Assembly: GCA_006844585.1 (NCBI GenBank)
Contig: SPJM01000359.1
Coordinates: forward strand, 1-57,263
Direction: 5' to 3'
DNA length: 57,263 nucleotides
DNA from: Methylococcaceae bacterium
GTDB lineage: Bacteria; Pseudomonadota; Gammaproteobacteria; Methylococcales; Methylomonadaceae
Part shown: one piece after another, positions 34,139 to 42,170 of the stretch
How the letters are laid out: the number at the start of each line of letters is the position of its first letter
Position numbering within the stretch: position 1 is the stretch's first letter
Notes under the pieces: generated by a model
What the model was told of the DNA's origin: nothing
What the model saw: only the letters and a program-made list of their open reading frames with translations
Databases searched by the model: none
Translations under genes and position numbers: made by a program

Positions 34139-35086
34139 ATGAAAAAACTTTACCCGGAAATAGAGCCTTTCAACACTTTCCATTTAAATACCGATTCAAT
34201 TCATCAAGTTTACGTTGAGCAATGCGGCAACCCTGAGGGGCATCCTGTCGTATTTCTACATGGCGGCCCTTGCTCCGGATGCCGACCGGAACACAGATGT
34301 TTTTTCAATCCTGAACATTACCATATTATTCTTCTGGATCAACGGGGTTGCGGTCGCTCTTTGCCTTTCGGCGAATTAAACGGCAATCATACTCAGGCAT
34401 TAATTGATGACTTGGAATCTATCCGGCGGCATTTAGGTATTGATCGGTGGTTGGTTTTTGGCGGCTCTTGGGGCGGGACACTGGCTCTGCTTTATGCCCA
34501 ACAGCATCAGCAACGGGTTTCCGGATTGATTATTCGCGGCGTTTTTTTGGCCAGGCAGAAAGATTTTAACTGGTTTGTGCAAGAGGGCGCAGGACGAATC
34601 TATCCTGAGTTATGGAGGCAATTAGTTAACGCCATACCGGCGGATTTGCACAATAATCTGGTGCAAGGTTTACATGAAGTCGCATTCGGCGCGGACGAAA
34701 TCGCCAAACGAAGATTAACCCGCGCTTGGCGCGCCTGGGGCGGACAAACAGCCTTAGGCGCGGATTTTCAGGCTGAAAACGAGCCGCAGCATATTACCGA
34801 ACAAATGGTGCAGCAGTTGCAAATGGAAATCCATTTTGCCCATAAGCAATATTTTATCGAAGAAAATCAAATCATTGCTAATATTGATCAGTTACGCAAT
34901 ATTCCCTGTATCATTATTCACGGGCGTCATGATTTTGTTTGCCCGATGGAAGCAGGGTTAACGCTTGCCGAGCATATGCCGCATGCCGAGTTTCAACCCT
35001 TGCCGACAGCCGGGCATGTGCCGAACAGCGATGAAATGATCGACGCATTGGTGGCGGCAACTGATAAAATGCTGTCCATTCTTTAA
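34139..35086 (+). CDS. pip: Proline iminopeptidase
   Basis: A 315-residue alpha/beta-hydrolase that removes N-terminal proline from peptides. HGGPCSGCRP forms the oxyanion hole, LLDQRGCGRS is the family signature, and the nucleophile is S110 in FGGSWGGTLAL. The acid lies in HGRHDFVCP and the catalytic histidine in TAGHVP. The length is normal for the cytoplasmic enzyme. ubiX follows after 20 bases, so the two may form an operon. Confidence 0.93.
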   Translation: MKKLYPEIEPFNTFHLNTDSIHQVYVEQCGNPEGHPVVFLHGGPCSGCRPEHRCFFNPEHYHIILLDQRGCGRSLPFGELNGNHTQALIDDLESIRRHLGIDRWLVFGGSWGGTLALLYAQQHQQRVSGLIIRGVFLARQKDFNWFVQEGAGRIYPELWRQLVNAIPADLHNNLVQGLHEVAFGADEIAKRRLTRAWRAWGGQTALGADFQAENEPQHITEQMVQQLQMEIHFAHKQYFIEENQIIANIDQLRNIPCIIIHGRHDFVCPMEAGLTLAEHMPHAEFQPLPTAGHVPNSDEMIDALVAATDKMLSIL

Positions 35087-35106
35087 AATCCGCCTTCCTG
35101 AGTCCA

Positions 35107-35685
35107 TTGAATCAAAGCAAAAAAAGAATAGTCATTGCCATGACCGGCGCCACTGGCGCAATATACGGCGTACGGATGTTGCAAGTTTTTCAGGAACTGA
35201 CGGCATGGGAAACGCACTTAGTCATTTCCTCAGCCGGACTGGTGAATCTGAAATATGAACTGGACATGGATAAGGCTACGCTTTATCAATTAGCCGATGT
35301 GACGCATGGGATTAATGATATCGCTAGTTGCATCGCCAGCGGCTCATTTAATACCGAAGGCGTGGTTGTTGCCCCCTGCTCTATGAAAACGCTGGCGGCT
35401 GTTGCTCATGGCTTTGGCGATAATTTGATTTCCCGTTCGGTGGATGTCGCTTTAAAAGAACGTCGAAAAGTGGTGATTATGCCGCGCGAAACGCCTTTAA
35501 ACTTAGCGCATATCCGCAATATGGCCGCCGCTACCGAGATGGGGGCGATTATTTATCCGCCGATGCCGGCGTTTTACAATCGCTCCGATTCCCTGGCGGC
35601 AATGGTGGATGAAGGCGTCGGCAGGATACTCGCAATGTATGGCGTGGAAACGGATCTTTTCCAGGAATGGCGGGGCTTGAGCTGA
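35107..35685 (+). CDS. ubiX: Flavin prenyltransferase UbiX
   Basis: A 192-residue enzyme that prenylates FMN to make the cofactor of the UbiD decarboxylase in ubiquinone synthesis. IAMTGATGAIYGVRML, the VVAPCSMKTLAAVAHG stretch, and VIMPRETPLNLAHIRNM are all UbiX signatures. The start is a TTG at 35107, since the next ATG (residue 13) would remove part of the first beta strand. The ribosome site is weak. No ubiD is in the window. Confidence 0.93.
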   Translation: MNQSKKRIVIAMTGATGAIYGVRMLQVFQELTAWETHLVISSAGLVNLKYELDMDKATLYQLADVTHGINDIASCIASGSFNTEGVVVAPCSMKTLAAVAHGFGDNLISRSVDVALKERRKVVIMPRETPLNLAHIRNMAAATEMGAIIYPPMPAFYNRSDSLAAMVDEGVGRILAMYGVETDLFQEWRGLS

Positions 35686-35705
35686 TTGATCAGCGGCTTG
35701 TTCGG

Positions 35706-36803
35706 TCATTCTATAGCATCGTGCTCGATATTCAACCACATTGCCAATAAAGCTACCGCGCCGCGCACCGCAATTTCATCGCCGTCTTCCAAATCAACAT
35801 TAATGATGGCTTCTTCGTCAATACTTTGAACAATCGTAATCGGCGTTAATTTAAAGCCCTTTTCGGTGCGTTTGAAAATGTAGTCAATGCCATGGTGTTT
35901 AGCCATTGCCGCCTGATTGATCTTAAAAAAATGTCCATCGTTTTGATGACTGATTTTCACATCTAATCTTTGTCCGATTAAAACGTTGTCAAGTTGTTCG
36001 GTAAGACTGGCGCGCGCCAAAAATGTTTGCTGTCGATTATCGGCGACTTGGCTGATTAGATCGATAGAGCTGGTTAAATTTAACGCCTCCAAAATGACTT
36101 GATCACCCGGTTTTATAAAATTGAAATGTTTTTGATTCACTTCGATACTTAACCAAAGCTTTTGCAAATCGACTATTTTGTATATTGCGTCGAACTGTTC
36201 GGCTCTTTGTCCGGCTTGCTTCATTTGCTCTATCACCACGCCGGCTACCGGGGAGTAAAGTTTTAATGATCTGAAAAACTTTTTGGTTTTGCCCAATTTT
36301 TTGATTTCTTCAGCGGACAAACCGGATACTTCCAAGAGCTGTTTTAAAATATCCGTCTGCTCGGCTAGATCATTATAGTGATTAGTGGTTTTTTTCAAGC
36401 GCGTGTTGGAAATAACGCCGTCATTGAATAATTTTCTATCTTTTTTTAAAGCGAACCAGGCGGTTAAGCGTTTTTTGTTGATTTGAATAAATTGTTTTTG
36501 CAATTCAATAAACTCGCCGCTTTTTATTTGCGCTAAAAGTTGACCCTTTTCGATTTGATTGCCGGGGCTGACCCATAATTTATCGACCAGTCCTTTTTGG
36601 CCGCTACTGACGATATGTTGTTGTTCAAGCGGCGCTTTAATCACCGCTTTCGCCATAAAAGGGGGGATGTCGTCCACACGACTTAACGGCCCGGTTTTTA
36701 CGCCTAAATTAAACATTTGCGCATTTGAAAGCGCTAAGAAGTGTGATTCAGCAGAAACTGCCGAATAAAAAAAGAAAAACAGGAAAAAAGCAAAAATTCT
36801 CAT
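35706..36803 (-). CDS. RND efflux periplasmic adaptor (CusB/HlyD-like), orphan
   Basis: A 365-residue exported adaptor with a signal peptide (MRIFAFFLFFFFYSAVSA). KAPLEQQHIVSSGQKGLVDK, the lipoyl-like VSPGNQIEKGQLLAQIKS, a coiled-coil hairpin (about 90-165) and LYSPVAGVV match membrane fusion proteins close to the heavy-metal group. The usual pump (CusA/CzcA) and outer-membrane factor are not adjacent, so it is an orphan. The ATG at 36803 starts the signal peptide; an upstream TTG reading adds nine residues. The sequence overlaps no other gene. Confidence 0.85.
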   Translation of the reverse strand: MRIFAFFLFFFFYSAVSAESHFLALSNAQMFNLGVKTGPLSRVDDIPPFMAKAVIKAPLEQQHIVSSGQKGLVDKLWVSPGNQIEKGQLLAQIKSGEFIELQKQFIQINKKRLTAWFALKKDRKLFNDGVISNTRLKKTTNHYNDLAEQTDILKQLLEVSGLSAEEIKKLGKTKKFFRSLKLYSPVAGVVIEQMKQAGQRAEQFDAIYKIVDLQKLWLSIEVNQKHFNFIKPGDQVILEALNLTSSIDLISQVADNRQQTFLARASLTEQLDNVLIGQRLDVKISHQNDGHFFKINQAAMAKHHGIDYIFKRTEKGFKLTPITIVQSIDEEAIINVDLEDGDEIAVRGAVALLAMWLNIEHDAIE

Positions 36804-36956
36804 GGCGGTAAGCCTAATATTCGAAGGCAAAGTGTATTAGAATGTGCCGAACAGAATGGAACTAAAATGTAGAGAGTGTTGTTTAAAGAGTACAATTATA
36901 GCAAAAAAACAAATAACTCTCTTCTGCTCAATGACTTTGAACTTATCTTCACAATT

Positions 36957-37922
36957 ATGAAAAAATTAAAAACCATCCTTGCGACATTCTTAATCAGTCT
37001 ATCTTTACTCATGCTGAACATGTCCGAAGCTGAAGCCAAGCGATTTGGCGGCGGCGGCTCATTCGGCGGAAAATCCGGCTATAGCAGCCCTTTTCGGCGC
37101 TCGACAAACGCTAAACCGACCCGCTCCGCGAAGCAACAAAAGGCTTATCAGCAAAATCAGTCTATGCGGCAAAATCTTTCCAAGCGCGGCGGCTTGATGG
37201 GCTTGCTGGGCGGATTGGCTTTAGGCGGTCTTTTGGGTTCCTTATTGTTCGGCGGCGCTTTTGAAAATTTTAATTTTATGGATATTTTGGTATTCGGCGG
37301 TATTGCCTATTTGCTGTTTCGTTTGTTTGCCGCTAAAAAAAGACCGGCTCAAGCGACGCAAGGTTATGGCGATAATTACCAATTCCGCAATAATGAACAA
37401 GATTATTCCAGTCAACCATCGCAACAAGATAATTCTGCGGGCTTTGATACCGATGTTTTATTCGGCAAAAATAAAGCAAACGCCGCGCAAAGCGGCTTTC
37501 AACAGACGGATCAATCGCCGGATGCAGACTTTTCTCCCGCTGAAACGCCAACCGGGTTTGATGAAAGCGATTTTTTGGCGGGCGCCGAAGTTGCCTTTAA
37601 GCGTTTACAAAAAGCTTGGGACCAGCGTGATTTAGCTGAAATCAGAAGTTTAACCACGGATAAAATGTTTGCTGAAATTCAATATCAATTGCAACATAGC
37701 CAGGAACAAAATATTACCGAAGTATTGAAGGTAAGCAGCGAATTATTGGATATACGCGAATTGCCTCAAGAGCTTGAGGCGGTTGTTTACTTCGATAGCG
37801 TTATCCGCGAAAATTCCGATCAGCAAGCCGAGCAAATTCGTGAAGTTTGGCATTTTGTTAAACCGAAAAACAGTTTAAGTAAAACCTGGTATTTAGACGG
37901 CATCCAACAGTTGGCGGATTAA
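36957..37922 (+). CDS. Tim44-like domain membrane protein
   Basis: A 321-residue protein. The signal peptide (ILATFLISLSLLMLNMSEAE) is followed by a glycine-rich segment (RFGGGGSFGGKSGYSS) and two short membrane segments (LMGLLGGLALGGLLGSLLFG, ILVFGGIAYLLFRLFA). A Gln/Ser-rich linker leads to a C-terminal Tim44-like domain (about 200-320), starting EVAFKRLQKAWDQRDLAEIR. The bacterial function is unknown to me. I chose the ATG at the signal peptide; the frame is open 81 bases upstream but without features. A methyltransferase gene follows after 17 bases. Confidence 0.82.
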   Translation: MKKLKTILATFLISLSLLMLNMSEAEAKRFGGGGSFGGKSGYSSPFRRSTNAKPTRSAKQQKAYQQNQSMRQNLSKRGGLMGLLGGLALGGLLGSLLFGGAFENFNFMDILVFGGIAYLLFRLFAAKKRPAQATQGYGDNYQFRNNEQDYSSQPSQQDNSAGFDTDVLFGKNKANAAQSGFQQTDQSPDADFSPAETPTGFDESDFLAGAEVAFKRLQKAWDQRDLAEIRSLTTDKMFAEIQYQLQHSQEQNITEVLKVSSELLDIRELPQELEAVVYFDSVIRENSDQQAEQIREVWHFVKPKNSLSKTWYLDGIQQLAD

Positions 37923-37939
37923 TCTTCAAAACAACGCAA

Positions 37940-38557
37940 ATGTTAACAATCAGTGAAAAAACGCGCCGACGCTATGACCGCTTGGCTCCTTACTATGACG
38001 GCCTGGAAGCGTTCATGGAAGGGTTGGTGCTAAAGCAAAAAAGACAATTGCTTTGGCAGCAAGCTAATGGCGCAGATATATTGGAAGTAGGGGTGGGCAC
38101 AGGCAAAAATTTCGCCTACTATCCGGATAACGCACGCATGACCGCCATTGATTTCAGTGACAAAATGCTGCAACAGGCTAGAAAAAAGCGAGACCGCATA
38201 GGAACAGCGGTTGAATTGGAGCAAATGGATATTGAAACGCTTTATTTTGCCGATAATTGTTTCGATACGGTGGTTGCAACCTGTGTATTTTGTTCGGTGG
38301 CGCACCCTAAAAAGGGTTTAAGGGAATTGCACCGCGTCTGTAAACCCGGCGGACAAGTATTATTATTAGAGCATGTTTTAAGCGCTAAACCGCTACTCGC
38401 AAAGCTTATGAATGCTGTTAACCCGTTTGTTAAATCCGTTTTTGGCGCTAATATCAATCGCCAAACGATCAAAAATGTCCAAGCGGCCTCTTTCCAAAAG
38501 GTCTTTGTGGATCCTGGCAGTAGTGATTTAATAAAAGTGATTAGAGCAATCAAATAA
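37940..38557 (+). CDS. Class I SAM-dependent methyltransferase
   Basis: A 205-residue Rossmann-fold methyltransferase. ILEVGVGTGKNFAYYP is motif I, MTAIDFSDKMLQQA is motif II, and FDTVVATCVFCSVAHPKKGL with KPGGQVLLLEHV complete the fold. It resembles the UbiE/phospholipid methyltransferase group, but the substrate is not evident. The gene lies 17 bases behind the Tim44-like gene. No strong ribosome site is visible. Confidence 0.88.
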   Translation: MLTISEKTRRRYDRLAPYYDGLEAFMEGLVLKQKRQLLWQQANGADILEVGVGTGKNFAYYPDNARMTAIDFSDKMLQQARKKRDRIGTAVELEQMDIETLYFADNCFDTVVATCVFCSVAHPKKGLRELHRVCKPGGQVLLLEHVLSAKPLLAKLMNAVNPFVKSVFGANINRQTIKNVQAASFQKVFVDPGSSDLIKVIRAIK

Positions 38558-38742
38558 AGCGAAAAATCAACCGATCAGCTTGAGTTTGCCTCAAGCAGGG
38601 CGTATGAGAATGACGGTGGGAAAAGTGTAAGAAAAGCAGGCAGAGCATATATCTATAAGGCCATGAGCTTATAAAATGACTCTGCCGCCTCCCTTAACTT
38701 ACAAAAAATATTCGTCTTGTGAGGTAGACTGATTCTGTACGA

Positions 38743-38913
38743 CTATTTTTTAAGATAAGCTGAATTGCTGGAGTCTTCAGCGATTAAAGATTCCGCTTTT
38801 TTATACTTATCGCTTTCAGATTGCTTCACCATAAAAATAGTACCGGCAAAAGCGATTACGCCAACTGCAACATACAACCAAAAATTGTCTTTTTCTTGAA
38901 CTTCTGAACTCAT
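38743..38913 (-). CDS. Small single-pass membrane protein
   Basis: A 56-residue reading frame with GAGGAATT before its ATG. The N-terminus MSSEVQEKDNFW is hydrophilic, residues about 13-29 (LYVAVGVIAFAGTIFMV) form one membrane helix, and the C-terminus is charged and ends in lysines. No family was recognised. It is alone in an 860-base gap between the methyltransferase and the caspase-like gene, on the opposite strand. The good ribosome site and helix make it likely real. Confidence 0.65.
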   Translation of the reverse strand: MSSEVQEKDNFWLYVAVGVIAFAGTIFMVKQSESDKYKKAESLIAEDSSNSAYLKK

Positions 38914-39053
38914 TGTAATTCCTCGTGTAATTATTTAAGTCTGACGAAATTGTTTCGACGGGTGCTACTTTATAAAAAAAGACGCTTCAGAAAATTGATA
39001 TAAATCAACTAATAAACATTCCATTAAAAAAATTGTGGTTTTTTGGTTTTGGC

Positions 39054-39077
39054 CTTACCCAATCAATGTCGGGTAAG
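39054..39077. repeat. Short inverted repeat near the mobile element
   Basis: CTTACCC and GGGTAAG are inverted arms around a 10-base spacer, 37 bases left of the 162-bp element copy B. The arms resemble the element ends (TTAACCC) but lack the TTAA. It may be debris of the same repeat family. Confidence 0.35.
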
Positions 39078-39114
39078 CAGTTACAATAAGTTATTACTAA
39101 AATCCTATAAAAAC

Positions 39115-39276
39115 TTAACCCAGCTTTCGAATTTAAATTCATAACCAATTGATATGCATGGAAAAATAAATATTACAGCACTACATAGCAAGTTTTGGCA
39201 TGAGTTTTAATCCTTATTTTTCAATTTGTTATTCAGAATATTAAATATTGATCACTATTTTCGAAGGCAGGGTTAA
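39115..39276 (-). mobile_element. 162-bp MITE-like element, copy B
   Basis: This is the inverted second copy of the element at 19600-19761. Both are 162 bases long and about 93% identical by eye (about 12 differences). The ends are TTAACCCAGCTTTCGAA and TTCGAAGGCAGGGTTAA. It lies in the non-coding gap about 140 bases upstream of the caspase-like gene. A further loose end-like sequence (GAAAGTTGGGTTAA) lies at about 39298. No gene is carried, so movement would need a transposase from elsewhere. Confidence 0.85.
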
Positions 39277-39417
39277 GGATTAATAAAACCAAAACAGAAA
39301 GTTGGGTTAAACTTTTTCTGCTATAGTTATTCTAAGTTTTATCTTAAATGTCACTTAAGCCTCTCCGACATTTCCGGCGCACTCTCGTTAGTGAATTTGT
39401 AGTAATACCGTTATGTT

Positions 39418-40707
39418 ATGCACACTCAATCTCTTTTATTAATATTGAAACGCAGCTTGGTGATATTTGCTTTGCTGATCCTCAGCACCGCGATTGTTCA
39501 CGCCGCTATGGATAATCGCAGACGCCTTGCTTTAGTGATAGGCAACGGCGACTACCCGCAAAGCCGCTTGAAAAACCCTGAAAACGACGCTGAAGATATT
39601 GCCGACAAATTGGAGTCTTTGGGCTTTGATGTCATGTTGCACACCGATTTGGCGAGAAAACAGATGCGTCGCGTAGTACGCCAATTCGGCCGAAAAGCGC
39701 CGAACTATGATGTGATTTTGTTTTATTTTGCTGGTCATGGCGTGCAATTGGAAGGCGAGAATTACTTGATTCCAGTGGATGTGGACTTTGATATTATGAA
39801 GTCTGAACTACAAGATGATGCCGTTCGAGCCAATACCATTTTGGATATCATGAACGAAGCAGACGATAAAACCAATATTTTTATCCTGGATGCTTGCCGT
39901 AATAATCCTTTCCGCAGTTTCAGCCGCAGCGCCAGTCGCGGTTTGGCAACGTTGGAAAGCGGCGTCGGCACCCTGATCGCTTATGCCACCGCTCCCGGTT
40001 CGACTGCCGAAGATGGTTCCGGACGCAATGGAACCTATACTCAATATTTACTGGAAAACCTGGATAAGCCTGGATTAACCGTAGAGCAGATGATGAAGCG
40101 CGTGCGCATCGGGGTTTTGAAGGCGACACGTAATCGACAAGTGCCTTGGGAAAATTCATCCTTACGCGGTGATTTTTGTTTTGCAGGCTGTGAAACTTCT
40201 GAACAAATGCGCGCGAGGGAGCTAGCCAAGCAAAACCGAGTGCTGCAAGAAAAATTGATGCAAACCCAGCAACAATTAAAATCTTCAACGCAGATTAATC
40301 AGGAAAACGTCAGACTCAGCGCGCAAATTGAAAAACTAAAAAGAAATTACCAAGATGTTCAGTTAGAAAACAACGCACGGGTTCATAAGCTGACGGAAAT
40401 TCAAAAACAAAAAGCAGACCTTGAACACAAAATAAAAAAGGAAAAATCCAGTTATAAAGAACAAATAGCTTTACAACAACAGCTAAATGAATTACAACAA
40501 CAAAAACAACAGTTAGAGCAAAAAATGTTGTCGGCCCTACAGGCAAACGCCGCCAATGAAGAAATGCTGGAAGAGCTGGAAAAGTTAAAGCGGGAAAATG
40601 AGTTATTAAAACAACAACGCATTACTTATCAAGAACCTGTTGCCGCGCCTAGGCCTGTTTATTCGCGTAAGCCGCGGCGTAGCCCAACGCTAATGGTGAG
40701 TCCATGA
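39418..40707 (+). CDS. Exported caspase-like (peptidase C14) protein with coiled-coil tail
   Basis: A 429-residue protein. A signal peptide or anchor (SLVIFALLILSTAIVHAA) precedes a caspase-like domain at about 35-255. The catalytic pair is present: H107 in YFAGHGVQ and C160 in FILDACRNNPF. A long Gln/Lys-rich coiled coil (about 263-405) and a short proline-rich end follow. Metacaspase-like proteases cleave after basic or acidic residues, and many bacterial ones take part in development or cell death; here the exported location is unusual. Its stop overlaps the next small gene as ATGA. Confidence 0.88.
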   Translation: MHTQSLLLILKRSLVIFALLILSTAIVHAAMDNRRRLALVIGNGDYPQSRLKNPENDAEDIADKLESLGFDVMLHTDLARKQMRRVVRQFGRKAPNYDVILFYFAGHGVQLEGENYLIPVDVDFDIMKSELQDDAVRANTILDIMNEADDKTNIFILDACRNNPFRSFSRSASRGLATLESGVGTLIAYATAPGSTAEDGSGRNGTYTQYLLENLDKPGLTVEQMMKRVRIGVLKATRNRQVPWENSSLRGDFCFAGCETSEQMRARELAKQNRVLQEKLMQTQQQLKSSTQINQENVRLSAQIEKLKRNYQDVQLENNARVHKLTEIQKQKADLEHKIKKEKSSYKEQIALQQQLNELQQQKQQLEQKMLSALQANAANEEMLEELEKLKRENELLKQQRITYQEPVAAPRPVYSRKPRRSPTLMVSP

Positions 40708-40973
40708 GACATCACAAGTTAATTGGCATAACTATTATGCTATTATTTAATCCGATTCAGGTTAGCGCTCAAAATAAACCTATTAATACACCTTTTGTTC
40801 TTCCGGAAGGATTTAATTCGGTTCAAGAGCTAGTAGAAGCTTATCAGCAGTTGGCGAAAGAAAGAATTCCTCAAGCTCCAAAACATCATTTGCTCTATTC
40901 TAATTATCAAAAAAAACCTCAACACTGCATTATTAACCCTGAATATAAATTAGGGTTGATTGTGAGCCCTTGA
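40704..40973 (+). CDS. Small exported protein, unknown
   Basis: An 89-residue protein with a signal peptide ending around IQVSAQ. The mature part has FVLPEGFNSVQELVEAYQQL, which closely resembles WLPAEFSSPEELAAAYQQLK near the N-terminus of the next gene product. The overlap with the caspase-like gene (ATGA) suggests coupled expression. No family was recognised. The shared segment could be a docking or cleavage element of this locus. Confidence 0.7.
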   Translation: MRHHKLIGITIMLLFNPIQVSAQNKPINTPFVLPEGFNSVQELVEAYQQLAKERIPQAPKHHLLYSNYQKKPQHCIINPEYKLGLIVSP

Positions 40974-41035
40974 AATCTTAAGAGCATTTATCAGAAAAGA
41001 TTATTATTTTAATCAATGATTAATTTGGAGAAGTC

Positions 41036-42157
41036 ATGAAAAAGACTATTGCTTTGTTTTGCTTGGCGGCAGCCTTTAATAGTTGGGCCGGCGAATCCGC
41101 CCGACCGGCCTGGTTGCCTGCGGAATTTTCCTCGCCTGAAGAATTAGCCGCCGCTTATCAACAGTTAAAAAATCAACAGACCCGACAGTTGCAAACCCCG
41201 GAAGAGTATTATCCCGAGGAGGAAATGGTTGAAGAGACCGGTAATGATTTTTCGATAACTGTGGGAACAAAATTTTGGGTCAATCGCCTGGATTCATCAT
41301 TAACAGTGCCGGGTCAATTTGGCTCTGCGGTTTTGCCTGATGGCTCTTTTGTCTCCATCGACACTCAATCTTCGTTAAGACCACTATCAAAAGCGAAAGA
41401 AGAAGTGACGCCGATTCCAACAATAACGCTCAGGTATAAGGATTTTTTCATTAATGGCAATTATTATGTGCCGACTGATTTCGAGTTTTCAGAAGAACAA
41501 ACCTTGAATTTTTCAGTCAGTCAGCTTTTTTCGCCTTCTGCATCCGGTATTTTGGCGAAAAAAATATTGCGTAGAGACTCCATCAATGAACGTGAAGAAT
41601 GGGATGTTTCTTTGGGGTGGATGATACATCCGAATGTGGCCATCATCGCCGGATATAAACGTATTAATCAGGATGTTGACTTTAGAGACAGTATTTATCA
41701 ATCCTTTGGCCTGACTGATCCGAATATTTTAGTGCAACAGTTCGTTCAACAGGCTACTTTTGAAATTTCCGGGCCCACTGTCGGGATTGCCGGTTCATTA
41801 CCGATCGCCGAATTGTTCGGCGGGGTCACCGGTATGTATATGAGTTATAGTCACGGTTTTTTTGAAACGGATGCTTTTGTCACCTCAACGAATACCTTTA
41901 GTTCATTTGGCTTATCGCCGAAAGTAAGCGCCGCCAGCCGTGAAATCGAAACCGATTACAATGTGATTGAAGCCGGTTTTTCTTACAATGTAAACGGTGA
42001 TGCGATTCCCTATCTGCCGTTATCCGGCGCCAGCGTTTATATGGGTTACCGATATCAATGGATTGAATTGATGGATACTGGAAAAGGAGATTTAGATGTT
42101 ATTGATAGAACGGATATCACCCAAGGTTTTGTGGGTGGCTTAAACATTAATTTCTAA
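41036..42157 (+). CDS. Outer-membrane beta-barrel protein, unknown
   Basis: A 373-residue exported protein. The signal peptide is MKKTIALFCLAAAFNSWA. After the LPAEFSSPEELAAAYQQLK segment, the protein consists of alternating hydrophobic and polar strands (FSITVGTKFWVN, FFINGNYYVPT, WDVSLGWMIHPNVAIIAGYK, VYMGYRYQWIEL) and ends GGLNINF, the aromatic C-terminus of outer-membrane barrels. GGAG lies near the ATG. It sits between the small exported protein and the secreted repeat protein. Confidence 0.78.
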   Translation: MKKTIALFCLAAAFNSWAGESARPAWLPAEFSSPEELAAAYQQLKNQQTRQLQTPEEYYPEEEMVEETGNDFSITVGTKFWVNRLDSSLTVPGQFGSAVLPDGSFVSIDTQSSLRPLSKAKEEVTPIPTITLRYKDFFINGNYYVPTDFEFSEEQTLNFSVSQLFSPSASGILAKKILRRDSINEREEWDVSLGWMIHPNVAIIAGYKRINQDVDFRDSIYQSFGLTDPNILVQQFVQQATFEISGPTVGIAGSLPIAELFGGVTGMYMSYSHGFFETDAFVTSTNTFSSFGLSPKVSAASREIETDYNVIEAGFSYNVNGDAIPYLPLSGASVYMGYRYQWIELMDTGKGDLDVIDRTDITQGFVGGLNINF

Positions 42158-42170
42158 AGGCTGGGGAAAC

